In this document: piece after piece, positions 39,619 through 47,144 of the stretch | Numbering within the stretch: the stretch's first letter is position 1 | How the letters are laid out: each line of letters begins with the position of its first letter | Assembly (NCBI RefSeq): GCF_001426185.1 | Contig: NZ_LMRP01000005.1 | Coordinates: 1 to 47,144, forward strand | Source of the DNA: Rhodococcus sp. Leaf247 | Lineage (GTDB): Bacteria > Actinomycetota > Actinomycetes > Mycobacteriales > Mycobacteriaceae | DNA length: 47,144 nucleotides | Direction: 5' to 3' | The notes under the pieces: generated by a model | What the model was told of the DNA's origin: nothing | Database searches by the model: none | Seen by the model: only the letters and a program-made list of their open reading frames with translations | Translations under genes and position numbers: made by a program

Positions 39619-39694
39619 GCGCCTATAGCTCAGTTGGTAGAGCAAGTGACTCTTAATCACTGGGTCCGGGGTTCGAGTCCCTGTGGGCGCACCA
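39619..39694 (+). tRNA. tRNA-Lys(CUU)
   Basis: Acceptor GCGCCTA pairs with TGGGCGC, D-arm AGCTCAGTTGGTAGAGC, anticodon stem AGTGA/TCACT around CTCTTAA (anticodon CUU), T-arm CGGGGTTCGAGTCCCTG, discriminator A and encoded CCA. It is the last conserved-block gene before the accessory region and a plausible integration site. Confidence 0.97.
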
Positions 39695-39696
39695 AA

Positions 39697-39736
39697 AAGG
39701 GCCCCTGATCAGCGGTTATGCTGAACAGGGGCCCTT
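39697..39736 (+). terminator. tRNA-Lys terminator
   Basis: Perfect 11-bp arms AAGGGCCCCTG and CAGGGGCCCTT with an 18-base loop that contains a smaller inverted repeat, starting three bases after the tRNA CCA. Preceded by an A run and followed by T-rich sequence. Confidence 0.9.
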
Positions 39737-39765
39737 CTGGTTTGGGTGCCACTCACTACTTATTC

Positions 39766-40135
39766 ATGACTTTCAACTCGAAACTCGCGTGTTCGGGCCT
39801 GCAGGCGAAGATTTGCGCTGCATTGCTGCTGGTCAGGGCGTCGCGTTCGTGTCTGTACTGGGTCCAATAGACCGTGTGATTAAGAGTCGTGTAGCCATGG
39901 GCGTCCACCACGGCGCGGTCACCGGCCCGCTCTGCACTCGGAACACAGCACGTGTCGAGGGCAGGTTAAAGGACCGTACCTGGTCCGCTAATGACGGCGC
40001 CCTTGCAGTGCCATAGCCGGTCAGCGAACCGTCGCACGCTCCACCCGAGTCTGGCGGGATACGCGCGAAGGGGTTGACGTCGATGACTTCGGTGGTGACG
40101 GCTGCCTGGATCGCTTCCTTTAGTCGGCACCGCGA
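39766..40135 (-). pseudogene. Decayed tyrosine integrase remnant
   Basis: The 536 bp between tRNA-Lys and the IclR gene has no intact gene. On the minus strand at about 40129-40049 the translation LKEAIQAAVTTEVIDVNP plus FARI fits the conserved end of the core-binding domain of phage-type tyrosine recombinases (pattern LxxAxxxAVxxxxIxxNPxxRI). Nearer the tRNA, another minus frame (about 39900-39766) reads GYTTLNHTVYWTQYRHE and then stops, loosely like the C-terminal Tyr box. The catalytic core between them is not recognisable. An integrase lying next to a tRNA and reading towards it fits a relic of a tRNA-Lys-integrated element. Confidence 0.45.
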
Positions 40136-40272
40136 CCTGAAGTGGCACACCAGACTGAGCCTCAGTCGGGAAGCCGGTACAGCGGTGAGGCAAAGGCGCA
40201 GCGCGTGCGACCCCTCCGTTCGTCGGGATAGAATCACGTGACGCAACAGAGGCGTCGAGTATCGTCGGCGTT

Positions 40273-41061
40273 GTGAGCACCGAGAACGCAGCCTCCGGCA
40301 AGCTGCAACCATTGTTGGTGTTGGGGAAGATAACCGAGATTCTCGATGCGTTCTCTTTCGATCGCCCGTCCATGACGCTAGGGGAGTTGCACCAGACCAC
40401 GGGCATCCCGACTTCGACGGTCCAGCGGTTGGTGACGAACATGGTGCAGCAGGGGTTCCTCGACCGCAGTGGTGATCAGATCCGTATCGGTGTGCGGATG
40501 GCGTACTGGGCAGCGACGTCGATGAAAGATCTCGATATTCTCTCGGTGGTCAACCCGGTTCTCAAGAACCTGCGAGACGTGACCACGGAAACGGCCTGCT
40601 TCTTTCGCGCGGAACAGAATTACCGTGTGTGTGTAGCGATCGCCGAGACACGCCATGCGTTACGCCGAGACATGTACGTGGGCAAAGTGATTCCACTGAA
40701 TGCAGGATCGGCCAGCCGCGTGCTGCTCGCTTACGATCCTGAGTTGGCTGAACGAGTGCTGGCGGACAAGCTGGAGTCGATCACAGATCTGACGATCACC
40801 GAGACTGGTCGACTTCGGGAACTGGTGCAGCAGGCACGGTCGGACGGTTACGCGATCTCGACCGGCGAGCGGGAGACCGGCGCATCGGGTCTGTCTGCGC
40901 CGGTGTTCAATTCCGCCGCTGAGATCATCGGGGCGGTGCTGGTCAGCGGGCCCACAGTGCGCATGCCTCAGGAAAAGTGCGAGGAGTGGGTGGACCTGGT
41001 GGTCTCCCACGCTGAACAGATCACTCGCACACTCGGCGGCAGGTACCCTGCATCCGTCTGA
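40273..41061 (+). CDS. IclR family transcriptional regulator
   Basis: A 262-residue regulator. An N-terminal winged helix (about 15-75: ILDAFSFDRPSMTLGELHQTTGIPTSTVQRLVTNMVQQGF) is followed by a GAF-like effector domain with LNAGSASRVLLAY and DGYAISTGERETGASGLSAPVF. IclR proteins often control adjacent catabolic operons and bind organic acids. GTG 40273 is used. The permease-CoA-transferase-lyase-dehydrogenase genes lie downstream in the same direction after a 425-bp gap, and are the likely target. Confidence 0.93.
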   Translation: MSTENAASGKLQPLLVLGKITEILDAFSFDRPSMTLGELHQTTGIPTSTVQRLVTNMVQQGFLDRSGDQIRIGVRMAYWAATSMKDLDILSVVNPVLKNLRDVTTETACFFRAEQNYRVCVAIAETRHALRRDMYVGKVIPLNAGSASRVLLAYDPELAERVLADKLESITDLTITETGRLRELVQQARSDGYAISTGERETGASGLSAPVFNSAAEIIGAVLVSGPTVRMPQEKCEEWVDLVVSHAEQITRTLGGRYPASV

Positions 41062-41291
41062 GACCGCGTCACGCTCGTGCCTCGACCTATCGGGCTCAGC
41101 GGAAGTCATTGCTACGAGTTGGCTGCGACGTAGCCGTCTCACGTGAACGCGCCGGCTCCTCCCTTGCGAGCCGCCGACAGCGGTTTTTCGACAACGCGCC
41201 TGGTGTCGAGACCACCCTCGCCGGGTAGGGCCGCGGTTCATAGCACCGCGGCGGCTCGAATTTAATCGTACGAGATACCTCTTCCCGTCGG

Positions 41292-41351
41292 GGCCTCATG
41301 GTCGGCCGGACGCATTCACGGTGACGGTTGCGGCCTCCCGTCCATGAGGCC
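41292..41351. repeat. 10-bp inverted repeat with 40-bp spacer
   Basis: Perfect arms GGCCTCATGG (41292-41301) and CCATGAGGCC (41342-41351). There is no T tract, so it is not an obvious terminator of the IclR transcript; it could be a regulator site or a remnant end of an element. Confidence 0.55.
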
Positions 41352-41384
41352 TGCCAGTCCAACGATCCGAAAACTGACAGGGTC

Positions 41385-41440
41385 TTGCTCACAAGATGAA
41401 TCTATGCCCATAATGTGAGCGACAGTGTGGCGCATCACAC
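41385..41440 (+). promoter_or_regulatory. Putative promoter and operator of the permease operon
   Basis: TTGCTC and CATAAT with an 18-base spacer form a sigma70-like promoter. Just after it lies the inverted repeat GTGTG-gcgcat-CACAC (41425-41440), a position suited to repression. The permease ATG at 41487 follows with AGGAAG as ribosome-binding site. An IclR-family site here is inferred. Confidence 0.5.
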
Positions 41441-41486
41441 CCGCATTAGGGCATGACGGCACTCACAACTCGTAGGAAGTTCCCCA

Positions 41487-42908
41487 ATGTCCGACATGTG
41501 GATCGTGATCAACACCGCGGTGGCAGTGCTCGCGGTGGTCGTGTTCATCGTTCGTTTTCATTTCAACCCCGTCATCTCGCTGGTTCTCGGCGCGGCGTAC
41601 CTGGGTCTGGCCACCCAGCTCGGTGTGTCGGCGACGGTGGACACGATCACCGGAGGCTTCGGCGAGATCATGGCCGAGGTCGGCCTGCTGATTGGGTTCG
41701 GAGTCCTGATGGGCTCGGTGCTGCAGGAGATGAACGCCATCCAACGGCTGGTGGGAACGTTGTTGCGCACGTTCGGGCCCAAGCGGTTGCCCTACGCCTT
41801 GTCCCTGACCATCGCCACCCTTCTGCAGTCGATCTTCCTCGACGTGCTGCTGGTGATCTCGGCGCCGCTGGCCCGCAATGTCGCTCCGAAGATCGGTAAG
41901 TACGGCACTGCGCGGATGGCCACGGCGCTGGCCATCGCCCTCGAGTGCGGCATCGTCTTCATGGTTCCCGGCGTCGCAGCCCTGGCCCTCGCCGGACTCC
42001 TCGGAGTCCCCCTCGGCAAGATGATGATCTACGGCTTCGTGCTGATCGTCCCCGTGGTCGTACTCTCGGTCGCCGTCATGTCCTTCGTCTTCCGCCACGG
42101 CTGGTGGAACGAGGACAAGGACGAGCAGCAGATGAACATTATCGCGGCGCCGACCGACACCCCGACCGACGATGACACTGTCGGTACCGGCGAGTCGCCG
42201 GACGCGGCCGGCACCGGTGCCGGCCGGGGAGGGGCTGTCGCCGAGAAACTGCGCACCGAAAAGCAGACACGCCTGATCGTCCTGCTCTCGCCCCTGCTGC
42301 TCTCCCTCGTACTCATCGCCACCGGAGCCGTCCTCGAAGTCGCCGAGACATCCCAACCCATAATCGAATTCATCGCCAGCCCCGTCATCGCGCTCCTCAT
42401 CGGCCTGGTCGGTACCTGCCTCATCGGCCGCTATCATGTCGGCCAGAAACGCGTGGAGGAGGCGCTTGCGCGTGGCTTCGCCGAGAGCGGGCAGATCCTG
42501 CTTCTCACCGGTGTCGGTGGCTCCCTCGCCGCGATGATCAACGAGGCCGGTCTCGGCGACATCCTCGGTCAGTATTTCACCGCCAACACCGCCGCGCCCC
42601 TGCTGATGGTCTGGATCATCGCTGCCGCGCTACACGTCGCGGTCGGGTCGGTGACCATCTCCGCCATCACTTCCGCCGGCATTCTCGCTCCGGTCGCGCC
42701 GCTCATCGGGCTCGATCCGGTGTTCATCGCGCTCGCCGCCGGTGCCGGATCCCTGTTCGCCGTCCACGTCACCAGCAACACGTTCTGGCTGCTCCAGTCC
42801 CTGATGGGCCAGAGCACCCGAGGCACCCTCAAGACCTGCTCGGTAGGCGTCTCGGTCGCCTCCGTCATCGCCATCCTGCTGATCATGCCCATGAGCTTCG
42901 TGCTGTGA
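41487..42908 (+). CDS. GntP family organic acid:H+ permease
   Basis: A 473-residue polytopic permease with about 12 hydrophobic helices. The family signature appears in TGGFGEIMAEVGLLIGFGVLMG and in the C-terminal ITSAGILAPVAPLIG and GSLFAVHVTSNTFWLLQSLMGQ. GntP proteins take up gluconate, idonate, glycerate or related hydroxy acids by proton symport. A charged, Asp/Gly/Thr-rich cytoplasmic loop at about 210-255 is longer than usual. The gene overlaps or nearly joins the CoA-transferase gene, so the imported acid is probably its substrate. Confidence 0.88.
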   Translation: MSDMWIVINTAVAVLAVVVFIVRFHFNPVISLVLGAAYLGLATQLGVSATVDTITGGFGEIMAEVGLLIGFGVLMGSVLQEMNAIQRLVGTLLRTFGPKRLPYALSLTIATLLQSIFLDVLLVISAPLARNVAPKIGKYGTARMATALAIALECGIVFMVPGVAALALAGLLGVPLGKMMIYGFVLIVPVVVLSVAVMSFVFRHGWWNEDKDEQQMNIIAAPTDTPTDDDTVGTGESPDAAGTGAGRGGAVAEKLRTEKQTRLIVLLSPLLLSLVLIATGAVLEVAETSQPIIEFIASPVIALLIGLVGTCLIGRYHVGQKRVEEALARGFAESGQILLLTGVGGSLAAMINEAGLGDILGQYFTANTAAPLLMVWIIAAALHVAVGSVTISAITSAGILAPVAPLIGLDPVFIALAAGAGSLFAVHVTSNTFWLLQSLMGQSTRGTLKTCSVGVSVASVIAILLIMPMSFVL

Positions 42909-42925
42909 GCGCAGAAGGGAACACC

Positions 42926-44131
42926 ATGAACGACACCGATCTCCCCCTGAGCGGGATACGAGTTCTCGAACTCGGCAATTACATCGCGGCGCCCACCGCC
43001 GCACGCATGCTCGCTGACTTCGGCGCCGAGGTCATCAAGGTCGAGCGACCCGACACCGGCGACGAACTGCGTAACTGGCGCCTCTACTCCGGCACCACCT
43101 CGATGCTCTACCGCACGATCAACCGCAACAAGAAGTCGATCGTGCTCGATCTGCGCACCGAGCAGGGCCGACAGGACGTGCTCGACCTCGCCGCACAGTG
43201 CGATATCGTCCTGGAGAACTTCCGGCCCGGCACCCTCGAGAAGTGGGGACTCTCGCCAGAAGTGTTGAGCGAGAACAACCCCGACCTCATCATCACCCGC
43301 ATCTCCGCCTTCGGGCAGACGGGGCCGATGTCCGAGCGCCCCGGCTTCGCTGCCGTCGCCGAAGCCTACGGAGGATTCCGCAACCTCGTCGGCGACCCCG
43401 ACCGACCACCGGTGCGCGTCGGAGTATCGATTGGTGACTCCATCGCCGGCCTTTACGCCGCCTTCGGCTGCGTGATGGCCCTGTTTCAACGCCAGACTGC
43501 GAAAGGTGAACTGTCGCTGCAGCAACGCTCGATCGATGTCGCACTCAACGAGTCGATCCTGTCGATGATGGAATCGCTGATCCCCGACTACCTCGCCTAC
43601 GGTGTCGAACGTGAACGCGTCGGTGGCCGCATGGAAGGCATAGCGCCCTCGAATGCATACCCGTGTAACGACGGTCAATCGATCATCATCGCCGGCAACG
43701 GCGACGCCATCTTCCAGCGCTACATGGACACCATCGAGCGTCCGGACCTCGGGGCGGACCCGGACCTGGCCACCAATGCCGGTCGGTGGAACCGCCGCGA
43801 CGAACTCGATGCGGCCATCGGCGCATGGACCGCGCTGCACTCACGCGCGGAAGCACTGGCGATCCTCGACGCCGCCGGCGTCCCGTCCGGACCGATCTAC
43901 ACCGCCGCCGACATCGTCGCCGATGAACAGTACAAAGCCCGCAACATGATCCAGAACTTTCCCGTCGATATCGGAAGCACCGACCCGACCGACGTGGGGT
44001 TCGTCGGCATCGTTCCCGTAATCGGTGGCGCCTCGCTGCCCATCAGATCGGTAGGACCCGACCTCGGCCAACACACGCAGGAAGTTCTGTCGACGCTGCT
44101 CGGCAGGACCGACGAGGAGATGACCGCATGA
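42926..44131 (+). CDS. CaiB/BaiF family III CoA-transferase
   Basis: A 401-residue enzyme that would transfer CoA from a donor such as succinyl-CoA to a carboxylic acid. ATG 42926 is preferred because GAAGGG lies 6 bases upstream; a GTG at 42905 that overlaps the permease stop would add seven residues. Signatures are GIRVLELGNYIAAPTAARMLADFGAEVIKVE, NRNKKSIVLDL, ENFRPGTLEKWGL and the catalytic aspartate D171 (GVSIGDSIAGLYAA). It precedes an HMG-CoA-lyase-like gene with ATGA overlap, so it most likely activates the acid that the lyase then cleaves. Substrate unknown. Confidence 0.93.
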   Translation: MNDTDLPLSGIRVLELGNYIAAPTAARMLADFGAEVIKVERPDTGDELRNWRLYSGTTSMLYRTINRNKKSIVLDLRTEQGRQDVLDLAAQCDIVLENFRPGTLEKWGLSPEVLSENNPDLIITRISAFGQTGPMSERPGFAAVAEAYGGFRNLVGDPDRPPVRVGVSIGDSIAGLYAAFGCVMALFQRQTAKGELSLQQRSIDVALNESILSMMESLIPDYLAYGVERERVGGRMEGIAPSNAYPCNDGQSIIIAGNGDAIFQRYMDTIERPDLGADPDLATNAGRWNRRDELDAAIGAWTALHSRAEALAILDAAGVPSGPIYTAADIVADEQYKARNMIQNFPVDIGSTDPTDVGFVGIVPVIGGASLPIRSVGPDLGQHTQEVLSTLLGRTDEEMTA

Positions 44132-45054
44132 CCGACACCTTCACCCCCACCGCCGAACTCCGCGACGTCACCTTGCGCGACGGGCTGCAACTGACCGGCA
44201 AAATGCTTTCGACCGATCGCAAACTCGGGGTCGTCCGGGATCTGCTGACGGCAGGTGTGCCCGCCATCGAGATCGGCTCGCTCGCCCGCCCGGACAAGGT
44301 CCCGCCGATGGCCAACACCCTGGAAGTGATCCAGGAACTCACGGCCGAGGAACTGGAACGTTGCTGGGTCTGGGTCGCGACACCGCGACACGTGGACAAG
44401 GCCGCTGCCGCCGGAGCCCGCAACTTCCAGTACTGCTTCTCCGCGTCCGATTCGCACAACCAGGCGAACATCGGACGGACCACCGACGCCAGCCTCGCTG
44501 CCATGCCCGATGCAGTCGACATTGCTCGCTCAGTTGGCGGGCAGGTCGAACTGTGCATCGCCACCTCCTTCACCTGTCCCTTCGAAGGCCGGATCAGTGA
44601 GGAACGAGTACTGCAGATCGCGAACGACGTCCGCGCCCGAGGCGCAGTGGACATCGTCGTGTGTGACACTCTCGGCCAAGCCGTTCCCGCGCAGGTGTCC
44701 TCACTGATTCGACGCGTCGCGGCGGAGAGTCCGGAACGCAGAATCGTATTCCACGGCCACGACACCTGGGGACTCGGCGTGGCGAACACCCTCGCGGCCA
44801 TCACTGCGGGAGCCACTCTCGTCGACGGCGCACTGGGCGGACTCGGCGGATGCCCCTTCGCGCCCGGCGCCAGCGGCAACACCTCCACCGAGGACATCCT
44901 GTTCGCCACCCGGCCGGACTGGTTCACCCCCAACATCCTCGCGAGTCTGGTCCACCTGTCGGAGAAGCTCCTCGCCGAACTCGGCGAACCCATGCGATCG
45001 AAGGCAGTGCAGGGCGCCCGGTCCACGGCCCGAGCGTTCGAATGGGTCATATGA
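44128..45054 (+). CDS. HMG-CoA lyase family enzyme
   Basis: A 308-residue TIM-barrel lyase. Metal and catalytic residues of hydroxymethylglutaryl-CoA lyase are kept: R17-D18 (LRDGLQ), the EIGS strand, H209 and H211 (FHGHDTWG) and catalytic C242 (GLGGCPFAPGASGN), with the same 33-residue spacing between His and Cys as in the human enzyme. The usual NEK after RDGLQ is LTG here, in the substrate loop. It could cleave 3-hydroxy-3-methylglutaryl-CoA or a related 3-hydroxyacyl-CoA such as citramalyl-CoA. ATGA overlaps on both sides place it in one translational unit with the transferase and dehydrogenase genes. Confidence 0.88.
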   Translation: MTDTFTPTAELRDVTLRDGLQLTGKMLSTDRKLGVVRDLLTAGVPAIEIGSLARPDKVPPMANTLEVIQELTAEELERCWVWVATPRHVDKAAAAGARNFQYCFSASDSHNQANIGRTTDASLAAMPDAVDIARSVGGQVELCIATSFTCPFEGRISEERVLQIANDVRARGAVDIVVCDTLGQAVPAQVSSLIRRVAAESPERRIVFHGHDTWGLGVANTLAAITAGATLVDGALGGLGGCPFAPGASGNTSTEDILFATRPDWFTPNILASLVHLSEKLLAELGEPMRSKAVQGARSTARAFEWVI

Positions 45055-46097
45055 GCGCCATCCTGGTGACCACGCCGCTCCCTCGGCCCGGCATGACACT
45101 GCTCACCGCGGATCCGGACATCCACGTCGATGTCCGTCCGATGTCGCCGCCCGAGCTGGCGGACGCATGCGCCTCCGGCAACTACTCGGTGGTGGTGGCC
45201 CAACTGCGCGACCGGTTCGACGCCGAACTGCTGTCCGAAGCCCGTCTGACCGGAATCTCAAACTACGCTGTCGGGTGCGACAACATCGACGTCTCGGCGG
45301 CCACCGCACAGGGAATAGTCGTCGCGAACACCCCCGGTGTCCTCACCGATGCCACCGCCGACATCGCACTGCTGCTCATACTGGCCACCGCACGGCGCGC
45401 CGTCGAAGCCGACACCTACGTACGTGCCGGGCGCTTCCGCGGATGGGAACCGGAGCTACTGCTGGGCAGCGATGTGTCCGGCTCGGTACTCGGGCTCGCC
45501 GGCTTCGGCCGCATCGCCCGCGCCACCGCGGAACGCGCGCTCGGCTTCGGCATGACCGTCAACTTCTGCCCTCGCCCACCCGGCGACAGACCGGTCACCG
45601 ACGAGGAACTCGGATCCCTTGCCGACCGTGTCCACCACGTCGGCTGGGACGACCTCGTCGCCGACAGCGACTTCCTGTCCCTGCACGTCCCGCTCACCCC
45701 GGCCACTCACCACCTCGTCGACGCGAATGTCCTACGTGCCATGAAGCCGTCGGCGATCCTGATCAACACCGCCCGCGGACCGGTCGTCGACGAGGCCGCA
45801 CTCGTCGTAGCCCTTCGCGACGGCGATATCACCGCAGCCGGCCTCGACGTCTACGAAGCGGAACCCGACCTCGCTCCGGGACTAGCGCAGGCCGACAACG
45901 CCGTCCTGCTCCCGCACCTCGGGAGCGCGACCGTGAAAGTGCGGGCGAAGATGGCAACGCTGTGTGCGGAGAACGCGGTTGCCATGGCAAACGGGGTGCT
46001 ACCACCCCATCCGGTCAACAGCGAAGCCTGGTCTCACGGCGTCGGCGAGATGACGGACGCCGACGTCCTCGGACGACCGTCCACAGCCTTGCCGTGA
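45051..46097 (+). CDS. D-2-hydroxyacid dehydrogenase
   Basis: A 348-residue NAD(P)-dependent dehydrogenase of the D-isomer-specific family (glyoxylate, hydroxypyruvate or other 2-keto acid reductase). The start at ATG 45051 overlaps the lyase stop. Cofactor motif SVLGLAGFGRIARATAERA, catalytic R242 (NTARGPVVDE), E271 (GLDVYEAEP) and H289 (LLPHLGSAT). It could reduce the keto acid released by the lyase or oxidise a 2-hydroxy acid taken up by the permease. The last gene of the accessory operon. Confidence 0.92.
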   Translation: MSAILVTTPLPRPGMTLLTADPDIHVDVRPMSPPELADACASGNYSVVVAQLRDRFDAELLSEARLTGISNYAVGCDNIDVSAATAQGIVVANTPGVLTDATADIALLLILATARRAVEADTYVRAGRFRGWEPELLLGSDVSGSVLGLAGFGRIARATAERALGFGMTVNFCPRPPGDRPVTDEELGSLADRVHHVGWDDLVADSDFLSLHVPLTPATHHLVDANVLRAMKPSAILINTARGPVVDEAALVVALRDGDITAAGLDVYEAEPDLAPGLAQADNAVLLPHLGSATVKVRAKMATLCAENAVAMANGVLPPHPVNSEAWSHGVGEMTDADVLGRPSTALP

Positions 46098-46186
46098 CAG
46101 CAGCTCGAATGGCGGCGCAGCACGCCGGCCGAGTTCGGTTCGAGGGCATTCGTACAACACAAATTTGTCAGTCGAAGGGATAGTCG

Positions 46187-47144
46187 TTGTTTTCCAAGGT
46201 GTTGGTGGCCAATCGCGGCGAGATCGCGATCCGAGCGTTTCGTGCGGCGTACGAACTCGAGGCGCAGACGGTGGCGGTGTTCCCGTTCGAGGACCGCAAT
46301 TCGGTGCACCGTCCGAGCGTTTCGTGCGGCGTACGAACTCGAGGCGCAGACGGTGGCGGTGTTCCCGTTCGAGGACCGCAATTCGGTGCACCGGACCAAG
46401 GCCGACGAGGCCTACGAGATCGGCGAGCCGGGCCATCCGGTCCGCAACTACCTCTCGGTGGATCTGATCGTCGATGCGGCGAAGCGGTCGGGTGCCGACG
46501 CGATCTACCCGGGGTACGGGTTCCTGTCGGAGAATCCGGAGTTGGCGGCGGCGTGCGCGGAGGCGCGCATCACGTTCGTGGGCCCGTCGGCGCAGGTGCT
46601 GGAGCTGACGGGCAACAAGGCGCGGGCGATCGCGGCGGCGAAGGACGCCGGGCTGCCGGTGTTGGCGTCCTCGGAGCCGTCGACGGACGTCGATGCGTTG
46701 GTGGCGGCGTCGGAGTCGATGACGTTCCCCGTGTTCGTCAAAGCGGTCGCCGGCGGCGGTGGCCGCGGGATGCGGCGCGTCGCGGAGCCGTCGGGGTTGC
46801 GAGAGGCGATCGAGGCGGCGGCGCGCGAGGCGGAGTCGGCGTTCGGTGATGCGACGGTGTTCCTGGAGCAGGCGGTGGTCGAGCCGCGCCACATCGAGGT
46901 GCAGATCCTCGCGGACACCCACGGCAACGTGATGCATCTGTTCGAGCGGGACTGCTCGGTGCAGCGTCGTCACCAGAAGGTGGTCGAGCTGGCGCCGGCG
47001 CCGAACATCTCGGACGAACTGCGTGCCCGGTTGTGCAGTGACGCAGTGGCGTTCGCGCGGAAGATCGGGTACTCGTGTGCGGGCACGGTGGAGTTCCTGG
47101 TGGACCGGGACGGCAATCATGTGTTCATCGAGATGAATCCGCGG
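46187..47144 (+). pseudogene. pyc: Pyruvate carboxylase, 5' part, frameshifted by tandem duplication
   Basis: The gene starts at TTG 46187, with GAAGGG upstream, as FSKVLVANRGEIAIRAFRAAYELEAQTVAVFPFEDRNSVHR, broken here into VANRGEIAIR and VFPFEDRNS blocks that fit actinobacterial Pyc. An exact 82-bp duplication (46230-46311 and 46312-46393) then shifts the frame by one base; the first frame ends at 46849 in nonsense. In the shifted frame the biotin carboxylase domain continues intact to the window end: PGYGFLSENPELAAACAEA, VKAVAGGGGRGMRRV, EVQILADTHGNV, VFIEMNPR. A restart at GTG 46242 would lack the N-terminal strand. As assembled, no full-length enzyme can be made. Confidence 0.85.
46230..46393 (+). 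repeat. Exact 82-bp tandem duplication within pyc
   Basis: Bases 46230-46311 and 46312-46393 are identical (start TCCGAGCGTTTCG, end TTCGGTGCACCG). 82 is not a multiple of three, so one copy too many moves the reading frame. Removing one copy restores a continuous carboxylase frame. Confidence 0.97.

Larger units (their letters stand above)
41062..41486. other. Intergenic region between iclR-type gene and permease gene
   Basis: No credible coding frame. It holds a 10-bp inverted repeat (41292-41351), a promoter-like pair TTGCTC (41385-41390) and CATAAT (41409-41414), and a short palindrome GTGTGGCGCATCACAC (41425-41440). The middle part (AATTTAATCGTACGAGATA) is AT-richer than the flanking genes. 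Confidence 0.6.

Noticed and set aside
39789..40016. A 75-codon plus-strand frame after tRNA-Lys
   Set aside because: No ribosome-binding site and no recognisable similarity; it lies over the integrase relic.
42569..43840. A 423-codon minus-strand open frame across the permease and CoA-transferase genes
   Set aside because: Both plus-strand genes have clear family signatures; the antisense frame has none.
46098..46186. Possible right-hand attachment site matching the tRNA-Lys 3' end
   Set aside because: Only an 8-base GGTTCGAG match was found, too short to call a repeat of the tRNA end.
46312..46849. The C-terminal part of the first pyc frame as a genuine novel tail
   Set aside because: After the duplication it reads out-of-frame pyc DNA with Arg/Gly-rich noise, while the correct frame carries strong carboxylase motifs.

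Overview
The window comes from a high-GC actinobacterium of the Mycobacteriales, most likely a Rhodococcus or close Nocardiaceae relative. Pointers are a single-chain type I fatty acid synthase followed by acpS, the GlgE-type alpha-glucan genes, NucS instead of MutS/MutL, frequent GTG starts, and a gene order that closely follows two Mycobacterium tuberculosis blocks (about Rv1318c-Rv1343c and Rv2524c-Rv2520c, compared from memory, not by a search). All assignments rest on reading motifs and lengths.

Layout. 1-115: 3' end of a 5S rRNA and the rRNA operon terminator. 199-5775: class III adenylate cyclase, mismatch endonuclease nucS, a small zinc-ribbon-like protein, a DivIVA-like coiled-coil protein, methylmalonyl-CoA epimerase, a DUF3817 membrane protein and a YbbN-like thioredoxin-fold protein. 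5786-14307: alpha-glucan module, with glgE, glgB and a lipoprotein metallopeptidase joined by ATGA overlaps on the minus strand and glgP divergent. 14309-18262: dinG helicase, then pncA and pncB of NAD salvage. 18337-23351: clpS, a DUF2017 protein, a P1-family peptidase, a rhomboid protein, an Rv1339-like metallo-hydrolase (putative cAMP phosphodiesterase), rph and rdgB. 23356-25014: DUF3817 and LprD-like membrane proteins, tRNA-Leu(UAG) and an HhH-type protein.

25514-35103 is fas (3066 aa) plus acpS, which installs the phosphopantetheine arm on the synthase; the 500 bp upstream of fas carries two inverted repeats built on GAGGAA/TTCCTC. Next come a divergent TetR regulator and an Ala/Pro-rich membrane protein flanking a symmetrical operator-like site, then an M20 peptidase, Bcp peroxiredoxin, a DUF3618 protein and tRNA-Lys(CUU) with a strong terminator.

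Downstream of tRNA-Lys the character changes: a 536 bp stretch holds what looks like a decayed tyrosine integrase, followed by an accessory catabolic cluster of IclR regulator, GntP-type permease, family III CoA-transferase, HMG-CoA-lyase-like enzyme and D-2-hydroxyacid dehydrogenase, the last four overlapping or nearly so. The cluster reads as uptake, CoA activation, carbon-carbon cleavage and keto/hydroxy acid interconversion of an unidentified hydroxy-carboxylic acid.

The window ends inside a pyruvate carboxylase gene whose 5' end carries an exact 82-bp tandem duplication that breaks the reading frame. This, the accessory operon and the integrase relic are the points most worth a second look.
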